Positions 15,589-24,520 of a stretch of 64,000 bases of DNA are shown here, piece by piece. Source of the DNA: Halogranum gelatinilyticum (lineage in GTDB: Archaea > Halobacteriota > Halobacteria > Halobacteriales > Haloferacaceae); assembly GCF_900103715.1 (NCBI RefSeq), contig NZ_FNHL01000001.1, positions 663,295 through 727,294 of the forward strand. Reading direction: 5' to 3'. Position 1 is the first letter of the stretch. Each line of letters opens with the position of its first letter. The notes below the pieces were generated by a model. That model worked only from the letters and a program-made list of their open reading frames with translations, did no database searches and was not told the DNA's origin. A program made the translations under genes and the position numbers.

Positions 15589-15894
15589 ATGGACCGCTGG
15601 GTCGACGTGGCACGCGTCGCCGCCGCCGTAAACGTCCTCGTCCTCCTCGGACTGGGGACCGTGTGGCTGCGGAACTTCGTCAAGTTCCGCTCGAAACACA
15701 CCCTCGGGCTGGCGACGTTCGCGACGTTCCTCCTCGCCGAGAACGCCTTCGCGCTCTACTACTACCAGGTAGACCCGACGCTCTCGGTGTGGTTTTCGAC
15801 GGCAGTCCCCGCTGTCGCGTGGCAGGCGATGCTCACGCTCCACGTCCTCGAAACGCTCGCGCTCGCCGTGCTCGCGTGGGTGACGTGGGACTGA
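15589..15894 (+). CDS. Small three-helix membrane protein after the ferritin-like gene
   Basis: A 101-residue protein starting at the base after the ferritin-like stop, hence cotranscribed and probably coupled. Hydrophobic segments: VAAAVNVLVLLGLGTVWL, LGLATFATFLLAENAFALYY and AMLTLHVLETLALAVLAWVT, with a basic loop FVKFRSKHT between the first two. The pattern (Glu and His within membrane helices) resembles haloarchaeal small membrane proteins found near redox genes. The family function is unknown; a membrane partner for the exported di-iron lipoprotein is a reasonable guess. Confidence 0.75.
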   Translation: MDRWVDVARVAAAVNVLVLLGLGTVWLRNFVKFRSKHTLGLATFATFLLAENAFALYYYQVDPTLSVWFSTAVPAVAWQAMLTLHVLETLALAVLAWVTWD

Positions 15895-16046
15895 CTCGCC
15901 TGCCACCCCTCCGAACACTCGGTTCGACCGGACCGGGCATCTACTCTACTCAGGAGGCACTGTCATCCATCCACGGGGCACCCCACTCCGGGCACACGGT
16001 TCGGCCGGGCAGTAGCTAAAAGACGGTGGCCCACCTCACTTCGGCC

Positions 16047-17198
16047 ATGGACGAGCGGCTGCCGTTCGGCATCGGGCGGAGACGCCTCGGCTGGTGGGCC
16101 GTCGCGGCGGTGCTCTTCGGCATCCTCGGGCTGTTTCTGTACTCGTTCGTCGGCACGTTCGTCTTCGGGCTGTTCGTCTACTACGGTGCGAGGCCCATCC
16201 ACATACGGCTCGAAGACCGCTTCGGCGACGGCGTCGCCGCGTCGCTCACACTGCTCTGTCTCGTTTTGCCCGTCCTCGGACTGCTCGGCTACACCGCGTT
16301 CGTCGCCTTCCAAGAGTTCAGTGCCGTCGCGGGCGCGACGATGGTCGACTTCGTCCTCTCGCGAGTGCCGGGCGACCCGCGGTCGCTGTCGACGCTCGTC
16401 GGTCGGCCGACGACCTTCGTCGAGAGCCTCGACGAACTCGCCCGGCTCCAGACCGGCGTCAACACCGTTCTCACCACGCTGGGAACCGTCGGTACTGGAT
16501 TACTGCATCTCACGCTCTCGCTGACGTTCGCGTTCTTCCTCTTTCGCGACGGCGACCGGTTGGAGCGGTGGTTCCGTGCCGAAGTCGGCGACGAACACAC
16601 CGCCGCCTACGCCTATCTCTCGGCTGTCGACCGCGACCTCGAGACGGTCTACTTCGGCAACGTCCTCACCGTCCTGCTCGTCACGGTCGTCTCCGTCGTC
16701 GTCTACAACGGCTTCGGCTATCTCGCGCCGTCGCCGCTGACGGTGCCGTTCCCGACGCTCCTCGCCGTCCTTACCGGCCTCGCGACGTTCATCCCGCTCG
16801 TCGTCGGCAAGGTCGTCTACGTCCCCGTCGCAGCGTGGCTCGGGCTACAGGCGGCCCGGACGGACGCCTCGGGACTCGGCTGGTTCCCCGTCGCCTTCCT
16901 CGTGGTCTGTTTCGTCGTCCTCGATTTCCTCCCGCAGGCGGTGCTCCGCCCGGTCGTCTCCGGACAGACGCTCCACCGCGGGCTGGTGCTCTTCTCGTAC
17001 GTCCTCGGGACCGCGCTGTTCGGCTGGTACGGCCTCTTCCTCGGCCCGCTCTCGGCCGTCCTCGTCGCGCAGTTCGCCAACGTCGTCTTCGGCGACCTGC
17101 TGCACGGCAAGCCGCTCGGCCCGCGTGCGTCGGGGGCGACGTCGCTCGGCAGCGACCCCCGTGGACGGGACTCGGGGACGACCGGCGACGACGACTGA
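16047..17198 (+). CDS. AI-2E family (PerM/UPF0118) transporter
   Basis: A 383-residue membrane protein with about eight hydrophobic segments, including the N-terminal pair WWAVAAVLFGILGLFLYSFV and FVFGLFVYYGARP, and the family-typical C-terminal half (FPTLLAVLTGLATFIPLVVG, then GLVLFSYVLGTALFGWYGLF and GPLSAVLVAQ). Members are proposed exporters of small molecules or Na+/H+ antiporters; the substrate cannot be inferred. A GTG seven codons upstream is possible, but CTAAAAGAC near 16015 puts the ATG at 16047 at the leaderless distance. The hydrophilic C-terminal tail is Arg/Gly/Asp-rich and probably disordered. Confidence 0.85.
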   Translation: MDERLPFGIGRRRLGWWAVAAVLFGILGLFLYSFVGTFVFGLFVYYGARPIHIRLEDRFGDGVAASLTLLCLVLPVLGLLGYTAFVAFQEFSAVAGATMVDFVLSRVPGDPRSLSTLVGRPTTFVESLDELARLQTGVNTVLTTLGTVGTGLLHLTLSLTFAFFLFRDGDRLERWFRAEVGDEHTAAYAYLSAVDRDLETVYFGNVLTVLLVTVVSVVVYNGFGYLAPSPLTVPFPTLLAVLTGLATFIPLVVGKVVYVPVAAWLGLQAARTDASGLGWFPVAFLVVCFVVLDFLPQAVLRPVVSGQTLHRGLVLFSYVLGTALFGWYGLFLGPLSAVLVAQFANVVFGDLLHGKPLGPRASGATSLGSDPRGRDSGTTGDDD

Positions 17199-17257
17199 CA
17201 TTCCCGGCTGACCGCGACAGCGACAGCGACAACCCGCTCCGGTCCGAAGGCCCGTCC

Positions 17258-17983
17258 GTGACAGTCCTCTCGCTGCTCTCGCTCACCTCGCCCGCCGACT
17301 TCGCCGACTGGTACCGCATCGGCGCGGAGTACGTCCTCACCGTCTCGGAGGGGATGGACTTCGAGACGGGGTCCTTCGAGTCCGAATACCAGGAAGCGAC
17401 CGCCGCGATGCGCGCGGGCGACACCGACCTCCCTCCCGACCTCGCCCGCTCCGTCGCTGCCGACCTCCTCGCCGACGCCGTCTTCTGCGACCCGTACTGC
17501 GAGTGGATGCCGCTGTGGTACGAACTCGCACTCGCGCCGTTCAACCAACTCGCCGAGACGAAACTCCGGAGCGTCGCACGCGAGTACGCAGACGGTCTCG
17601 ACCACGTCTCGGTCCCGCGGTTCAGCCGCCCGCGCGACGTCTACGTCGACGGCCGGTCCGCACTCTGCTACGTCGACGGCTTCGTCGACCAGTTCGTCTT
17701 CGCCGACGCCCTGCTCCATCTGGAGTGGTACGACCACGTCGCCCGCGAGTCCGGTATCGCGGTCCCCGCGTCGCTCGTCGAGCGAACCCGTGCGGAGACG
17801 ATCACGTACTATACCGGCCACCGCGAGGAACTGTCCGACGACGTCCGGCGGTTTCAGGAACTGCTGTTCACCGACGACGCGTGGGTCCGCGACATCGACG
17901 CCGTCTACGGGCTGGACAGCGCGCTGTTCGGGCTCTGGGAACGGCTGCTTCGCGACGAACGCGAACGGTTGGCTGCGGTGTGA
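17258..17983 (+). CDS. Unknown soluble protein (helical)
   Basis: A 241-residue protein if the GTG at 17258 is the start; a later in-frame ATG at 17354 is an alternative. It has no signal peptide and no strong hydrophobic segment. Long helical stretches rich in Leu, Arg, Asp and aromatic residues follow (SEGMDFETGSFESEYQEA, CDPYCEWMPLWYELALAPF, DALLHLEWYDHVAR, FQELLFTDDAWVRDIDAVYG). A CDPYCEW pair of cysteines is the only motif seen. The family is not recognised. The frame is open far upstream over the permease gene as a GC-driven shadow, so only this downstream part is taken as the gene. Confidence 0.6.
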   Translation: MTVLSLLSLTSPADFADWYRIGAEYVLTVSEGMDFETGSFESEYQEATAAMRAGDTDLPPDLARSVAADLLADAVFCDPYCEWMPLWYELALAPFNQLAETKLRSVAREYADGLDHVSVPRFSRPRDVYVDGRSALCYVDGFVDQFVFADALLHLEWYDHVARESGIAVPASLVERTRAETITYYTGHREELSDDVRRFQELLFTDDAWVRDIDAVYGLDSALFGLWERLLRDERERLAAV

Positions 17984-18048
17984 GCCGCGGCGTTCCACGT
18001 CGAACGTGGTGACGACGCGTTCGCCGACAGCGCGTTCGTCGCCGACGG

Positions 18049-18540
18049 TTACTCGTGTAGCTCCGCACTCTCGACGGCCAGCCCCCACGACTCGACCTCT
18101 CGGCTCACTCGCTCGGCCAGCCGGTCGGCGACTGCCGCCGGGTCGTCCGCGAGCGTCGCCCCGTCCGCGCGGCCGACGCTGCTGTGTAGTTCCCGGCGGA
18201 GGACGTCGACCAGTCGGTCCTGGTAGTCCGGAGCCGTCTCGTGGAGCCGGCGGACGTCGTCGACGCGGAACCGTAGCGTCGTCTTGACGGATCGCTCGTC
18301 GCCGTCGGCCGTGGTGACCCGCTCGCCCATCGTGAGCGTCTGCTGGCGCATATCGTAGTGGGTCCGTCCGCGACCGAACGGGCGGACGAAGTTGATGCCG
18401 GGTTCGAGGACGTCGGCCACCTCACCGCCGTCGGTGACGACGACCTGTTCGTACGCCGAGACGACCGCGAGCGACCGGTTGACGACCCAGCCGACGGCGA
18501 CCAGACCGACGATGGAGACCAGTTCGAGCGGGAGATTCAT
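18049..18540 (-). CDS. Short SPFH/band 7 domain membrane protein
   Basis: A 163-residue protein with an N-terminal membrane anchor (LELVSIVGLVAVGWVVN, residues 5-21) followed by an SPFH domain: YEQVVVTDGGEVADVLEPGI, then FVRPFGRGRTHYDMRQQTLT, DERSVKTTLRFRVDDV and VSREVESWGLAVESAEL. SPFH proteins organise membrane microdomains or bind membrane proteases. It ends right after the domain, so the coiled-coil tail of stomatins or prohibitins is missing; this looks like a genuine short form rather than a truncation because the frame closes cleanly. It lies 65 bases downstream of the membrane-protein gene on the same strand. Confidence 0.8.
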   Translation of the reverse strand: MNLPLELVSIVGLVAVGWVVNRSLAVVSAYEQVVVTDGGEVADVLEPGINFVRPFGRGRTHYDMRQQTLTMGERVTTADGDERSVKTTLRFRVDDVRRLHETAPDYQDRLVDVLRRELHSSVGRADGATLADDPAAVADRLAERVSREVESWGLAVESAELHE

Positions 18541-18605
18541 CTCCTCGGGAATTTCGCTCGGGGGTTAAAACTCCTCGCCGTCTGCGACACCGGCCGGTTC
18601 GGAGA

Positions 18606-19079
18606 CTACAACACCGCGGCAGCGACGCCGACGAGCGGGGCGAGCACGAGCAGGTAGACGGCGGCCTCGACGGTCCACGCGCGGCGAATCGCCCGGAGTC
18701 GCTGTCGGGCCAACCCCTGCGACCGCGGGAGGACGACGAGCGCGAAGAAGCCCACCATCAGCGGATAGCAGACGACGGTCGCCGCGACGACGGCGAGCGC
18801 GCCCGGCCCGACGAGTGCCTGGGCGACGAGCACGAGCCAGACGAACAGCGGTCCCGTCAGCGCGCCAGCGACGTAGTGGACCACCGACGCGAGGCGGTCG
18901 GGGGCGTCGTCGGGATGCGTCTCGGTGAGCACGCCGCTGGCGATGTACGGCGGCGTCTCGCCCTCGTCGATGCGGGCCATCACGGCGTCCATCGCGAGCG
19001 TCGCCACCACGGCGGCGGCGATCCCGGCGAGGATGAGCGCGGGCACCGACAGCGAAGCCGTCGCTTGGAGTGTGACCAT
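18606..19079 (-). CDS. Five-helix membrane protein of unknown function
   Basis: A 157-residue protein with about four or five membrane segments: VPALILAGIAAAVVATLAMDAVM, VVHYVAGALTGPLFVWLVLVAQ, GALAVVAATVVCYPLMVGFFALVV and VEAAVYLLVLAPLVGVAAAVL. The loop RIDEGETPPYIASGVLTETH carries the conserved-looking polar residues. The ATG at 19079 is chosen over a GTG eight codons upstream. It is probably cotranscribed with the SPFH gene. The family is not recognised; no catalytic motif is evident. Confidence 0.7.
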   Translation of the reverse strand: MVTLQATASLSVPALILAGIAAAVVATLAMDAVMARIDEGETPPYIASGVLTETHPDDAPDRLASVVHYVAGALTGPLFVWLVLVAQALVGPGALAVVAATVVCYPLMVGFFALVVLPRSQGLARQRLRAIRRAWTVEAAVYLLVLAPLVGVAAAVL

Positions 19080-19268
19080 ACCGCCGCTCAGGACCGGGCA
19101 CACCTATTGGTTTCCGTACCAGCGGATTTCGGTGTGGATTCGCTGGCTACCGTGTGAGACGTTCCGGCTGGGTTCGGTGGTCGCGTGTGAGACGGTCCGA
19201 CACCAGCGTCGGGGAGTTACCGGAAATATTCACGTGTGGTTATCAGATGTTGTAATCAGGGGCACAAG

Positions 19269-19277
19269 TCTTTACAC
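19269..19277 (+). promoter_or_regulatory. TATA box of the HemAT gene
   Basis: TCTTTACAC, with TTTACA at 19271-19276, lies 26 bases before the ATG at 19299. This predicts a leaderless transcript and supports the chosen start over the ATG at 19236. Confidence 0.55.
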
Positions 19278-19298
19278 TATCCGCGTGCAGCGTGGCCA

Positions 19299-21026
19299 AT
19301 GGCATCTGGTGTGCAAGGCCGAGCGGGCGGAACCGAGCGGTCCGCGAAGCAACTGGCAGCGGAGATCGGGTTGACAGTCGACGAAGTCGCGTGGCGCAAG
19401 GAGTTCGTCGGCTTCACCGGCGAGGACGCGGCACGACTCGAAGCGATGGGTGACGCCGTCGAAGGGCGAATGGACAGCCTCACCGGCGCGTTCATGGACA
19501 AGGTGCACGCACACGACCGGACGACGGAAGTGTTCGACCGCTCGCCGGTCACCGACGAGCAACTGGAGGCCATCGTCGCTGGCTATCTCCGGACGTTCAC
19601 AGGCGGGTCCTACGATGCGGACCACTTCGCCCGCCGGACCCGCATCGGGATGCTCCACGACCGCATCGATATGCCGCTGCACTACTTCGGCGGGATGTTC
19701 GGCAACATCAACACGCTCTTTCTCGACGCTATCTGCGAGCTGACGGTCGCCGCGGCGACCGAGGGAGCCACCGACGAGCGGCGCGAGGAGGTCGCCGCCG
19801 CCGTCGAAGACGGCTTCGACAACGCGAAGGCAGCTATCCGCGGGCTGAACCTCGATATGCAGGTCGTCAACGACACGTATCTCCACTCGTACTCCGACGA
19901 GATGCGGACCGAGATCGAACGCTCCCGCGCGCTCCGCGACACCGTCGCCGACACGGTCGACTCGTTGCAGATTTCCACGACCGAGGCCGCCGAGAGCACC
20001 GACTCCATCGACCAACTCGGCAGCGAGCAGTCCGCGCGGATGCAGGAGGTCTCCGACGAACTCGCGAACATGAGCGCGACGGTCGAGGAGGTCGCTGCGA
20101 CGGCCGAGCAGGTCGCCCAGACGAGTGACCGGGCCGAGGAACTGGCCACGACGGGCCGGGAGTCAGCCAGTGACGCCATCGACAGCATCCACCGCATCGA
20201 CGACGCCCGCGAGGACATCACCGACGACGTCGAGGGACTCGTCGACGCCGTCGACGAGATCGAGGAGATCGTCGAGGTCATCGACGACATCGCCGAACAG
20301 ACCAACCTCCTCGCGCTGAACGCCTCCATCGAGGCGGCGCGGGCGGGCGAGGCCGGTGCCGGCTTCGCCGTCGTCGCCGAGGAGGTCAAGAACCTCGCCA
20401 ACGAGTCGAAACAGCAGGCCAAGCGCGTCGAGGAGGTCATCGACGTCGTCACGGACCACATCGACGACACCGCCGACAGCCTCGATACCGCCGACGACCG
20501 CATCGACGAGGGTGTCGACAGCGTCGAATCCTCGCTCGGCAGCCTCGACGCCATCGTCGACGCGGTGTCCGAGACCTCCGCGGGTATCGAGGAGGTCGCC
20601 ACCGCCACGGACGAGCAGGCCGCGACGAGCAGCGAACTGTCGCATCTGGTCGACGAGGCGGCGGCCGGTGCCGACGACGTCGCGACCGAGATTGCGCGTA
20701 TCTCCGAGAACATCCGCGAGCAGTCCGAGACCGCAAACGACCTCGACGCCGCACTCGCCCGGCTCAACACCGGCGAGGAGGTCGACGTCAACCGAACCGA
20801 CCGGACAGACCGGACTGACGGAGCCGAACGACCTGCCCGCGCCGACGGGTCGGGCCGAAGCGGCCGACCGACCGGAACCGACCTCTCGGGGCTGTCGCTG
20901 GCGGAACTCCGGAGCCGGCTGCCCGAGGGGATGCCCGACGCCATCGTCGACACGCTCCCCCGAGAGACGCTGGAGGACATCGTCGCGGGCGACGCGACAC
21001 CGCCGAGCGGGTTCAACTTCGACTGA
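19299..21026 (+). CDS. hemAT: Heme-based aerotaxis transducer (HemAT, globin-coupled sensor)
   Basis: A 575-residue soluble chemotaxis transducer. Residues 1-190 form the protoglobin sensor; the proximal heme ligand is His120 in [13 protein letters not shown], and HYFGGMFG follows as in known HemAT. Residues 200-500 are the signalling domain with the hairpin tip [20 protein letters not shown], which binds CheW and CheA. There are no membrane segments or HAMP domain, as expected for the family. After the coiled coil comes a linker of repeated R-T-D units and Ala/Arg/Pro-rich sequence, then a 50-residue C-terminal tail ([14 protein letters not shown], then [12 protein letters not shown]). It senses oxygen and steers swimming; no che genes lie nearby. 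Confidence 0.93.
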   Translation: MASGVQGRAGGTERSAKQLAAEIGLTVDEVAWRKEFVGFTGEDAARLEAMGDAVEGRMDSLTGAFMDKVHAHDRTTEVFDRSPVTDEQLEAIVAGYLRTFTGGSYDADHFARRTRIGMLHDRIDMPLHYFGGMFGNINTLFLDAICELTVAAATEGATDERREEVAAAVEDGFDNAKAAIRGLNLDMQVVNDTYLHSYSDEMRTEIERSRALRDTVADTVDSLQISTTEAAESTDSIDQLGSEQSARMQEVSDELANMSATVEEVAATAEQVAQTSDRAEELATTGRESASDAIDSIHRIDDAREDITDDVEGLVDAVDEIEEIVEVIDDIAEQTNLLALNASIEAARAGEAGAGFAVVAEEVKNLANESKQQAKRVEEVIDVVTDHIDDTADSLDTADDRIDEGVDSVESSLGSLDAIVDAVSETSAGIEEVATATDEQAATSSELSHLVDEAAAGADDVATEIARISENIREQSETANDLDAALARLNTGEEVDVNRTDRTDRTDGAERPARADGSGRSGRPTGTDLSGLSLAELRSRLPEGMPDAIVDTLPRETLEDIVAGDATPPSGFNFD

Positions 21027-21284
21027 GCCACAGACGCGGCAGACGCTTCGACATCTCAACGGCGTTGTTGAAATCCTGTGTTATCCATACCTTTCGTGAA
21101 TAGCCTTTGGGCAGGTAACCGGACTGCTGGTTGGTGAAACTATATTCCTGACAGACAATTCTGCGAGCGTACGACGTGCACAGTGCGTCTCTCCCACGGA
21201 ACCCGCTTATCTAGCGACCTGAAGCGGCGAACCGAGACCGTCCGAACGTTCTTGTTACAGCTACGCGTTATACAATGCCATCCG

Positions 21285-22163
21285 ATGACCGCCTCACCAG
21301 TTGCCGACGAACGCCCGAGCAACGCCACCAAATTGCTCGTGGGTTTCTTTTCGCTTACATTCGTGTTCTCGTGGGCGTTGTGGCTCCCGAAGGTCATCGT
21401 GTCCTCGGGTGCCGAGACGGGCAGTGCGGTGATAGACGACCTGATCGTCGGAATCGCCGTGTTGCCGGAGGTCGGAGCGTTCGGTCCCACCGTGTCTGCA
21501 CTGCTCCTCGTGTATCTCCACGGTGGGCGGGACGGTGTCGTCCGGCTCCTCAAGCGTGTTATCGATCTGTCGGTTTCCCGAGGGTGGCTTGTTCTGGCGG
21601 GAGTGCTGTTCCCAGTGCTCGCAATCGGCGCACTCGGTGTTGCCGTCGTCTGGGGAATCGAACCGACACTTCCGTGGGCGGGTGAGGTGTATGCGCTCCC
21701 AATCGCGTTCGTCTACATTCTGTTTCTTGGTGGGCCGCTTCAAGAGGAGTTAGGGTGGCGTGGGTACGCACTCGAACCGCTGATCGAACGGTTTGGTGCC
21801 CTCGCAGGGAGTCTCGTGCTGGGACTCGTCTGGGGCGTCTGGCATTTGCCGTGGTTCTACATGCCGTCGATGACGATGTACTACCAACGCCCCCTCGTAG
21901 GATTCATGATTACGATCACGCTCCTGGCTGTCGTTATGACGTGGGTCTTTCAGAACACTGGCGGGAGTCTCGCCCCGATGATTTTGCTCCACGCTTCGTT
22001 CAATTGGTCGCTGTGGGCGTTTCCCGCGATTGAATCCGACATCGGTGGACAGGTGTTCATCGGGATGCTGCTTGCGTTGGTACTGCTTATCGTTTTTCGC
22101 CATGGGAGAACTAACTTTTCCTCGCTCAGATCAGCGACTCCGACTGCAACATCACACCAGTAG
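21285..22163 (+). CDS. CPBP-family intramembrane metalloprotease (second copy)
   Basis: A 292-residue polytopic protein with about eight hydrophobic segments. The family motifs are clear: EELGWRGYALE (EExxxR), HLPWFY (second His motif) and LLHASFNWSLW (HxxxN). It is not a recent duplicate of the 3.4-kb CPBP protein; the two differ in length and around the motifs, and this one is closer to the type with PLQEELGWRG. The ATG at 21285 is preferred over a long in-frame extension because the N-terminus before it (RLSHGTRLSSDLKRR) looks non-coding. It is followed by a small A+T-rich lipoprotein gene on the same strand, a layout reminiscent of the other CPBP locus. Confidence 0.85.
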   Translation: MTASPVADERPSNATKLLVGFFSLTFVFSWALWLPKVIVSSGAETGSAVIDDLIVGIAVLPEVGAFGPTVSALLLVYLHGGRDGVVRLLKRVIDLSVSRGWLVLAGVLFPVLAIGALGVAVVWGIEPTLPWAGEVYALPIAFVYILFLGGPLQEELGWRGYALEPLIERFGALAGSLVLGLVWGVWHLPWFYMPSMTMYYQRPLVGFMITITLLAVVMTWVFQNTGGSLAPMILLHASFNWSLWAFPAIESDIGGQVFIGMLLALVLLIVFRHGRTNFSSLRSATPTATSHQ

Positions 22164-22345
22164 CAGACGACCGATGAGTTGCAGCATCCGCTGGCGGTGA
22201 TTCAATGGTTCTCAGCCGTCGTTGATCTCTACCCACACTGTTCAGAGTGCCGAACTCGACCGTTCCCTCGAATGTTGTATTGAAACCAGTCCAATAAAAT
22301 GCCTGAGCCAACAGCCATATTATTTCAAGGTCTGACAATACGAAT

Positions 22346-22738
22346 ATGCGCAGGCGGGACTATGTCACATACGCATTTGGCGCGTTACCAATCCTCTCTG
22401 GCTGTAGTAGTAATCCCAACAATCACGATTTCAGCATAGATAATTCAACGGGTTCTGCCAAACAGGTGACTGTTGAGGTGTCTTCACACGGATTTGATAA
22501 TCCGTTCTATTCAGACGGGTTCGACGATCCATTCTATTCAGAGACAGTTGGTCTCAGTCCAGATGAAAAGAAGTCGTATAGCGAAGTAATAACTGAAGCG
22601 GGAAGATATCGGATCCGAGTTGTTGTCCCAGACCAGTTCTCAGAGACATATGCGTGGTGGGCAGACGAGAGTCCGTATAGTAGCTTGTATGTGGATATCG
22701 AGGCCAACTCTATAGAATTTAGAGAGATAAGCCGTTGA
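22346..22738 (+). CDS. Small lipoprotein with an internal 8-residue repeat
   Basis: A 130-residue protein with a basic start (MRRR), a hydrophobic region and lipobox LSGC (Cys20), so it is probably lipid-anchored outside the cell. It contains a near-perfect tandem repeat, GFDNPFYSD then GFDDPFYSE. The rest is strand-rich, with YRIRVVVPDQFSETYAWWAD near the end. Its base composition is markedly A+T-rich for this genome, suggesting recent acquisition. A TATA-like ATATTATTT lies 29 bases before the ATG. The family is not recognised. Confidence 0.65.
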   Translation: MRRRDYVTYAFGALPILSGCSSNPNNHDFSIDNSTGSAKQVTVEVSSHGFDNPFYSDGFDDPFYSETVGLSPDEKKSYSEVITEAGRYRIRVVVPDQFSETYAWWADESPYSSLYVDIEANSIEFREISR

Positions 22739-22867
22739 GAGTGGCTCAACGCTTGGTATCCCGCTCTGTCAGCGTCAATCATCGCCAGCCTGCGTGATGA
22801 ACTGCGAGCGGTCGTCGTGTCGGCTGTGGCGAACGGCCGTCTCGAGGAATTTACGCGACGAGACGCC

Positions 22868-23395
22868 CTAGCGTCCCACGCTACGGAACACGAACGTCAG
22901 CCGCGTCGTCGTCTCGTCGGTCGTGACCCGCACGTCAAGCGCGACCGCCAACGGCTGCGTCTCACCGGCGCGTTCCTGGACGACGACGCCACCCACCGAC
23001 TCACACGCGCCGAACTCGCGGTTCGGGCCGGTCGGGCAGTTCGCCGCGGCCCACGTCGTCGCCGCCGAGACGTTCCGGTCGACGCGGTAGACGACACCCG
23101 ACTCCACCCGCGACTCCTCGACCTGCGCGACGAACGGTGCGAGCGTGTCGTTTATCTCGTCGGCGGCCTGGTCTCGCTCCGACCAGTCGTACTCGCCGGT
23201 GGCGGCGACGGAGGCGTTGTGGACCGCCCGTTCGAGGACGCGTTCGGCGTCCTCGGCCGGATGGCGGTGTTCGCCGGTCGCCTCGACGTCGGCGTGGTAG
23301 CCCAACTGGAGATACGCGGCCACCATCGGCACGAGCGCGATTGCGACGACGGCGGCCGCGACGAGCACCAGCTGGCCTCGGCTCTGCGAACTCAT
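22868..23395 (-). CDS. Pilin-like protein, last gene of the pilus operon
   Basis: A 175-residue protein starting SSQSRGQLVLVAAAVVAIAL: a class III (pilin) signal with SRG|Q cleavage context, followed by the hydrophobic helix that polymerises in pili. The exported part has one likely disulfide pair (ANCPTGPN and FGACES). It matches a haloarchaeal family I recall as DUF7261, found beside PilB/PilC; not searched. The ATG at 23395 is chosen over a GTG three codons upstream; the start overlaps the stop of the previous gene by 4 bases. The role is probably a minor pilin. Confidence 0.75.
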   Translation of the reverse strand: MSSQSRGQLVLVAAAVVAIALVPMVAAYLQLGYHADVEATGEHRHPAEDAERVLERAVHNASVAATGEYDWSERDQAADEINDTLAPFVAQVEESRVESGVVYRVDRNVSAATTWAAANCPTGPNREFGACESVGGVVVQERAGETQPLAVALDVRVTTDETTTRLTFVFRSVGR

Positions 23396-23841
23396 GCGTA
23401 CCACACCCAGATCGTCACTTCGCCGGAGAGCGTCGTCACGGTCGACTCACCCACCGGGACGCCGGTCGGCCGCGCGTAGCCGACGCTACCGTGGGGTGTC
23501 CGGACGCGGTACATCAGGTTCGCCGGGAGGATCCGGTCGACGCGGCGGTCCAGGGCGTCCTGTTCGCGGTCGAAGCTCGCCTCCGAGCGCGTCACCTCCG
23601 AGAGCCGCGTCGCCCCGGCGTGTCGTGGCGGTTCCCCCGAGAGCACCGTCGTCGCGTCGGTCGCGTAGGCGTCGAGCTGTGTCTCGGCGGTCTCTGGCTG
23701 TGGCAATCCCAGCCCAAAGCCCGCGGCGACTGCGAGGACGAAGACCACGCCGACGCCAGCCTCGATGGCCGACAGTGAGAGCTGACCCCTGTTGGCCGAC
23801 GGCTCCCCGCGGTCGGCCCGCTCGTCGCAACTGTCACGCAT
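23392..23841 (-). CDS. Pilin-like protein of the pilus operon
   Basis: A 149-residue protein with a hydrophilic leader of 17 residues, then NRGQLSLSAIEAGVGVVFVL, which resembles a type IV pilin signal (RGQ cleavage site plus hydrophobic helix). The exported domain is small and strand-rich (MYRVRTPHGSVGYA, then ESTVTTLSGEVTIWVWYA). Recalled as the haloarchaeal DUF7262 type; not searched. It overlaps both flanking genes (8 bases with the gene before, 4 with the gene after), so translation is coupled across the operon. Confidence 0.75.
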   Translation of the reverse strand: MRDSCDERADRGEPSANRGQLSLSAIEAGVGVVFVLAVAAGFGLGLPQPETAETQLDAYATDATTVLSGEPPRHAGATRLSEVTRSEASFDREQDALDRRVDRILPANLMYRVRTPHGSVGYARPTGVPVGESTVTTLSGEVTIWVWYA

Positions 23842-24520
23842 CGACGGTCACCTCCAACACCGCCTTCGTCGTCTCGGTCGGATAGAACGTGACCGTCGCC
23901 GTTCCCTGCGGGTTCGGCGTCGTCGTGAACGCCAGCCGGGTGGTCTCGAAGCGAGAGACTTCGACGGTCGACTCGCCGTCACCCGCCTGACCGACTCCCT
24001 CGTCGTCGTGGAGGACGACGCGGTCGTTCGCGCGGACCGTCTCGACTGTCGTTCCGTTCGCACTGTCGACGTCGACGGTGACTTCCGACGTCCGTCGCGG
24101 GAGGGTCAGCGTCGTCGACTCGGCGAGATCGAGGCTCCGCGTCGTCGCCTCCCGTTCGGCGACGAGGACGACCCGGCGGACGGTCACACCGGCCGCTGGC
24201 TCGCCGCGTTCGACCAGGGTTCGGTCACCCAGTCGGACCCGGACCGAGCCGTTTCGCGCCGCTGGCGCGAGTTCGTCGAGCCGACCCGCGTCGAGACGCT
24301 CGACTGCGGTCGCGTTCAGGACGTTCGCACGCTCGGTCGCGGCACTGTCGGCGGCGACGAGTCTGTCGGCGACCGCGCTCGCGGCCCGCCTGTCGATCGG
24401 GTCGCGGTCCGCGCCGATCAGTGCCCCGTCGGCGAGCGCGACGCTCACGGCCGTCACGGTCGTGAGGAGGACGAGCGCGACGGCGAGGACGGGAAGGTTC
24501 GCCTGCGCTCTCGCGCTCAT
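23834..24520 (-). CDS. Pilin-like protein of the pilus operon
   Basis: A 228-residue protein beginning MSARAQANLPVLAVALVLLT, a short basic leader and hydrophobic helix like the other minor pilins of this operon. The exported part contains heptad-like Ala/Asp/Arg helices (AASAVADRLVAADSAATERA) followed by a beta-rich half. Recalled as the haloarchaeal DUF7263 type; not searched. It overlaps its upstream neighbour by 4 bases and its downstream neighbour by 8. Confidence 0.75.
   Translation of the reverse strand: MSARAQANLPVLAVALVLLTTVTAVSVALADGALIGADRDPIDRRAASAVADRLVAADSAATERANVLNATAVERLDAGRLDELAPAARNGSVRVRLGDRTLVERGEPAAGVTVRRVVLVAEREATTRSLDLAESTTLTLPRRTSEVTVDVDSANGTTVETVRANDRVVLHDDEGVGQAGDGESTVEVSRFETTRLAFTTTPNPQGTATVTFYPTETTKAVLEVTVDA

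Noticed and set aside
16094-17257. A very long open frame continuing upstream from the 17.3-kb gene across the permease gene
   Set aside because: It is the third-position shadow of the AI-2E gene in GC-rich DNA; the translation is Arg/Pro-rich and has no protein character before about 17250.
21060-21170. A stretch with AACGGCGTTGTTGAAATC downstream of HemAT that recalls haloarchaeal IS ends
   Set aside because: No inverted partner, target duplication or transposase was found within several kb, so it stays a suspicion only.
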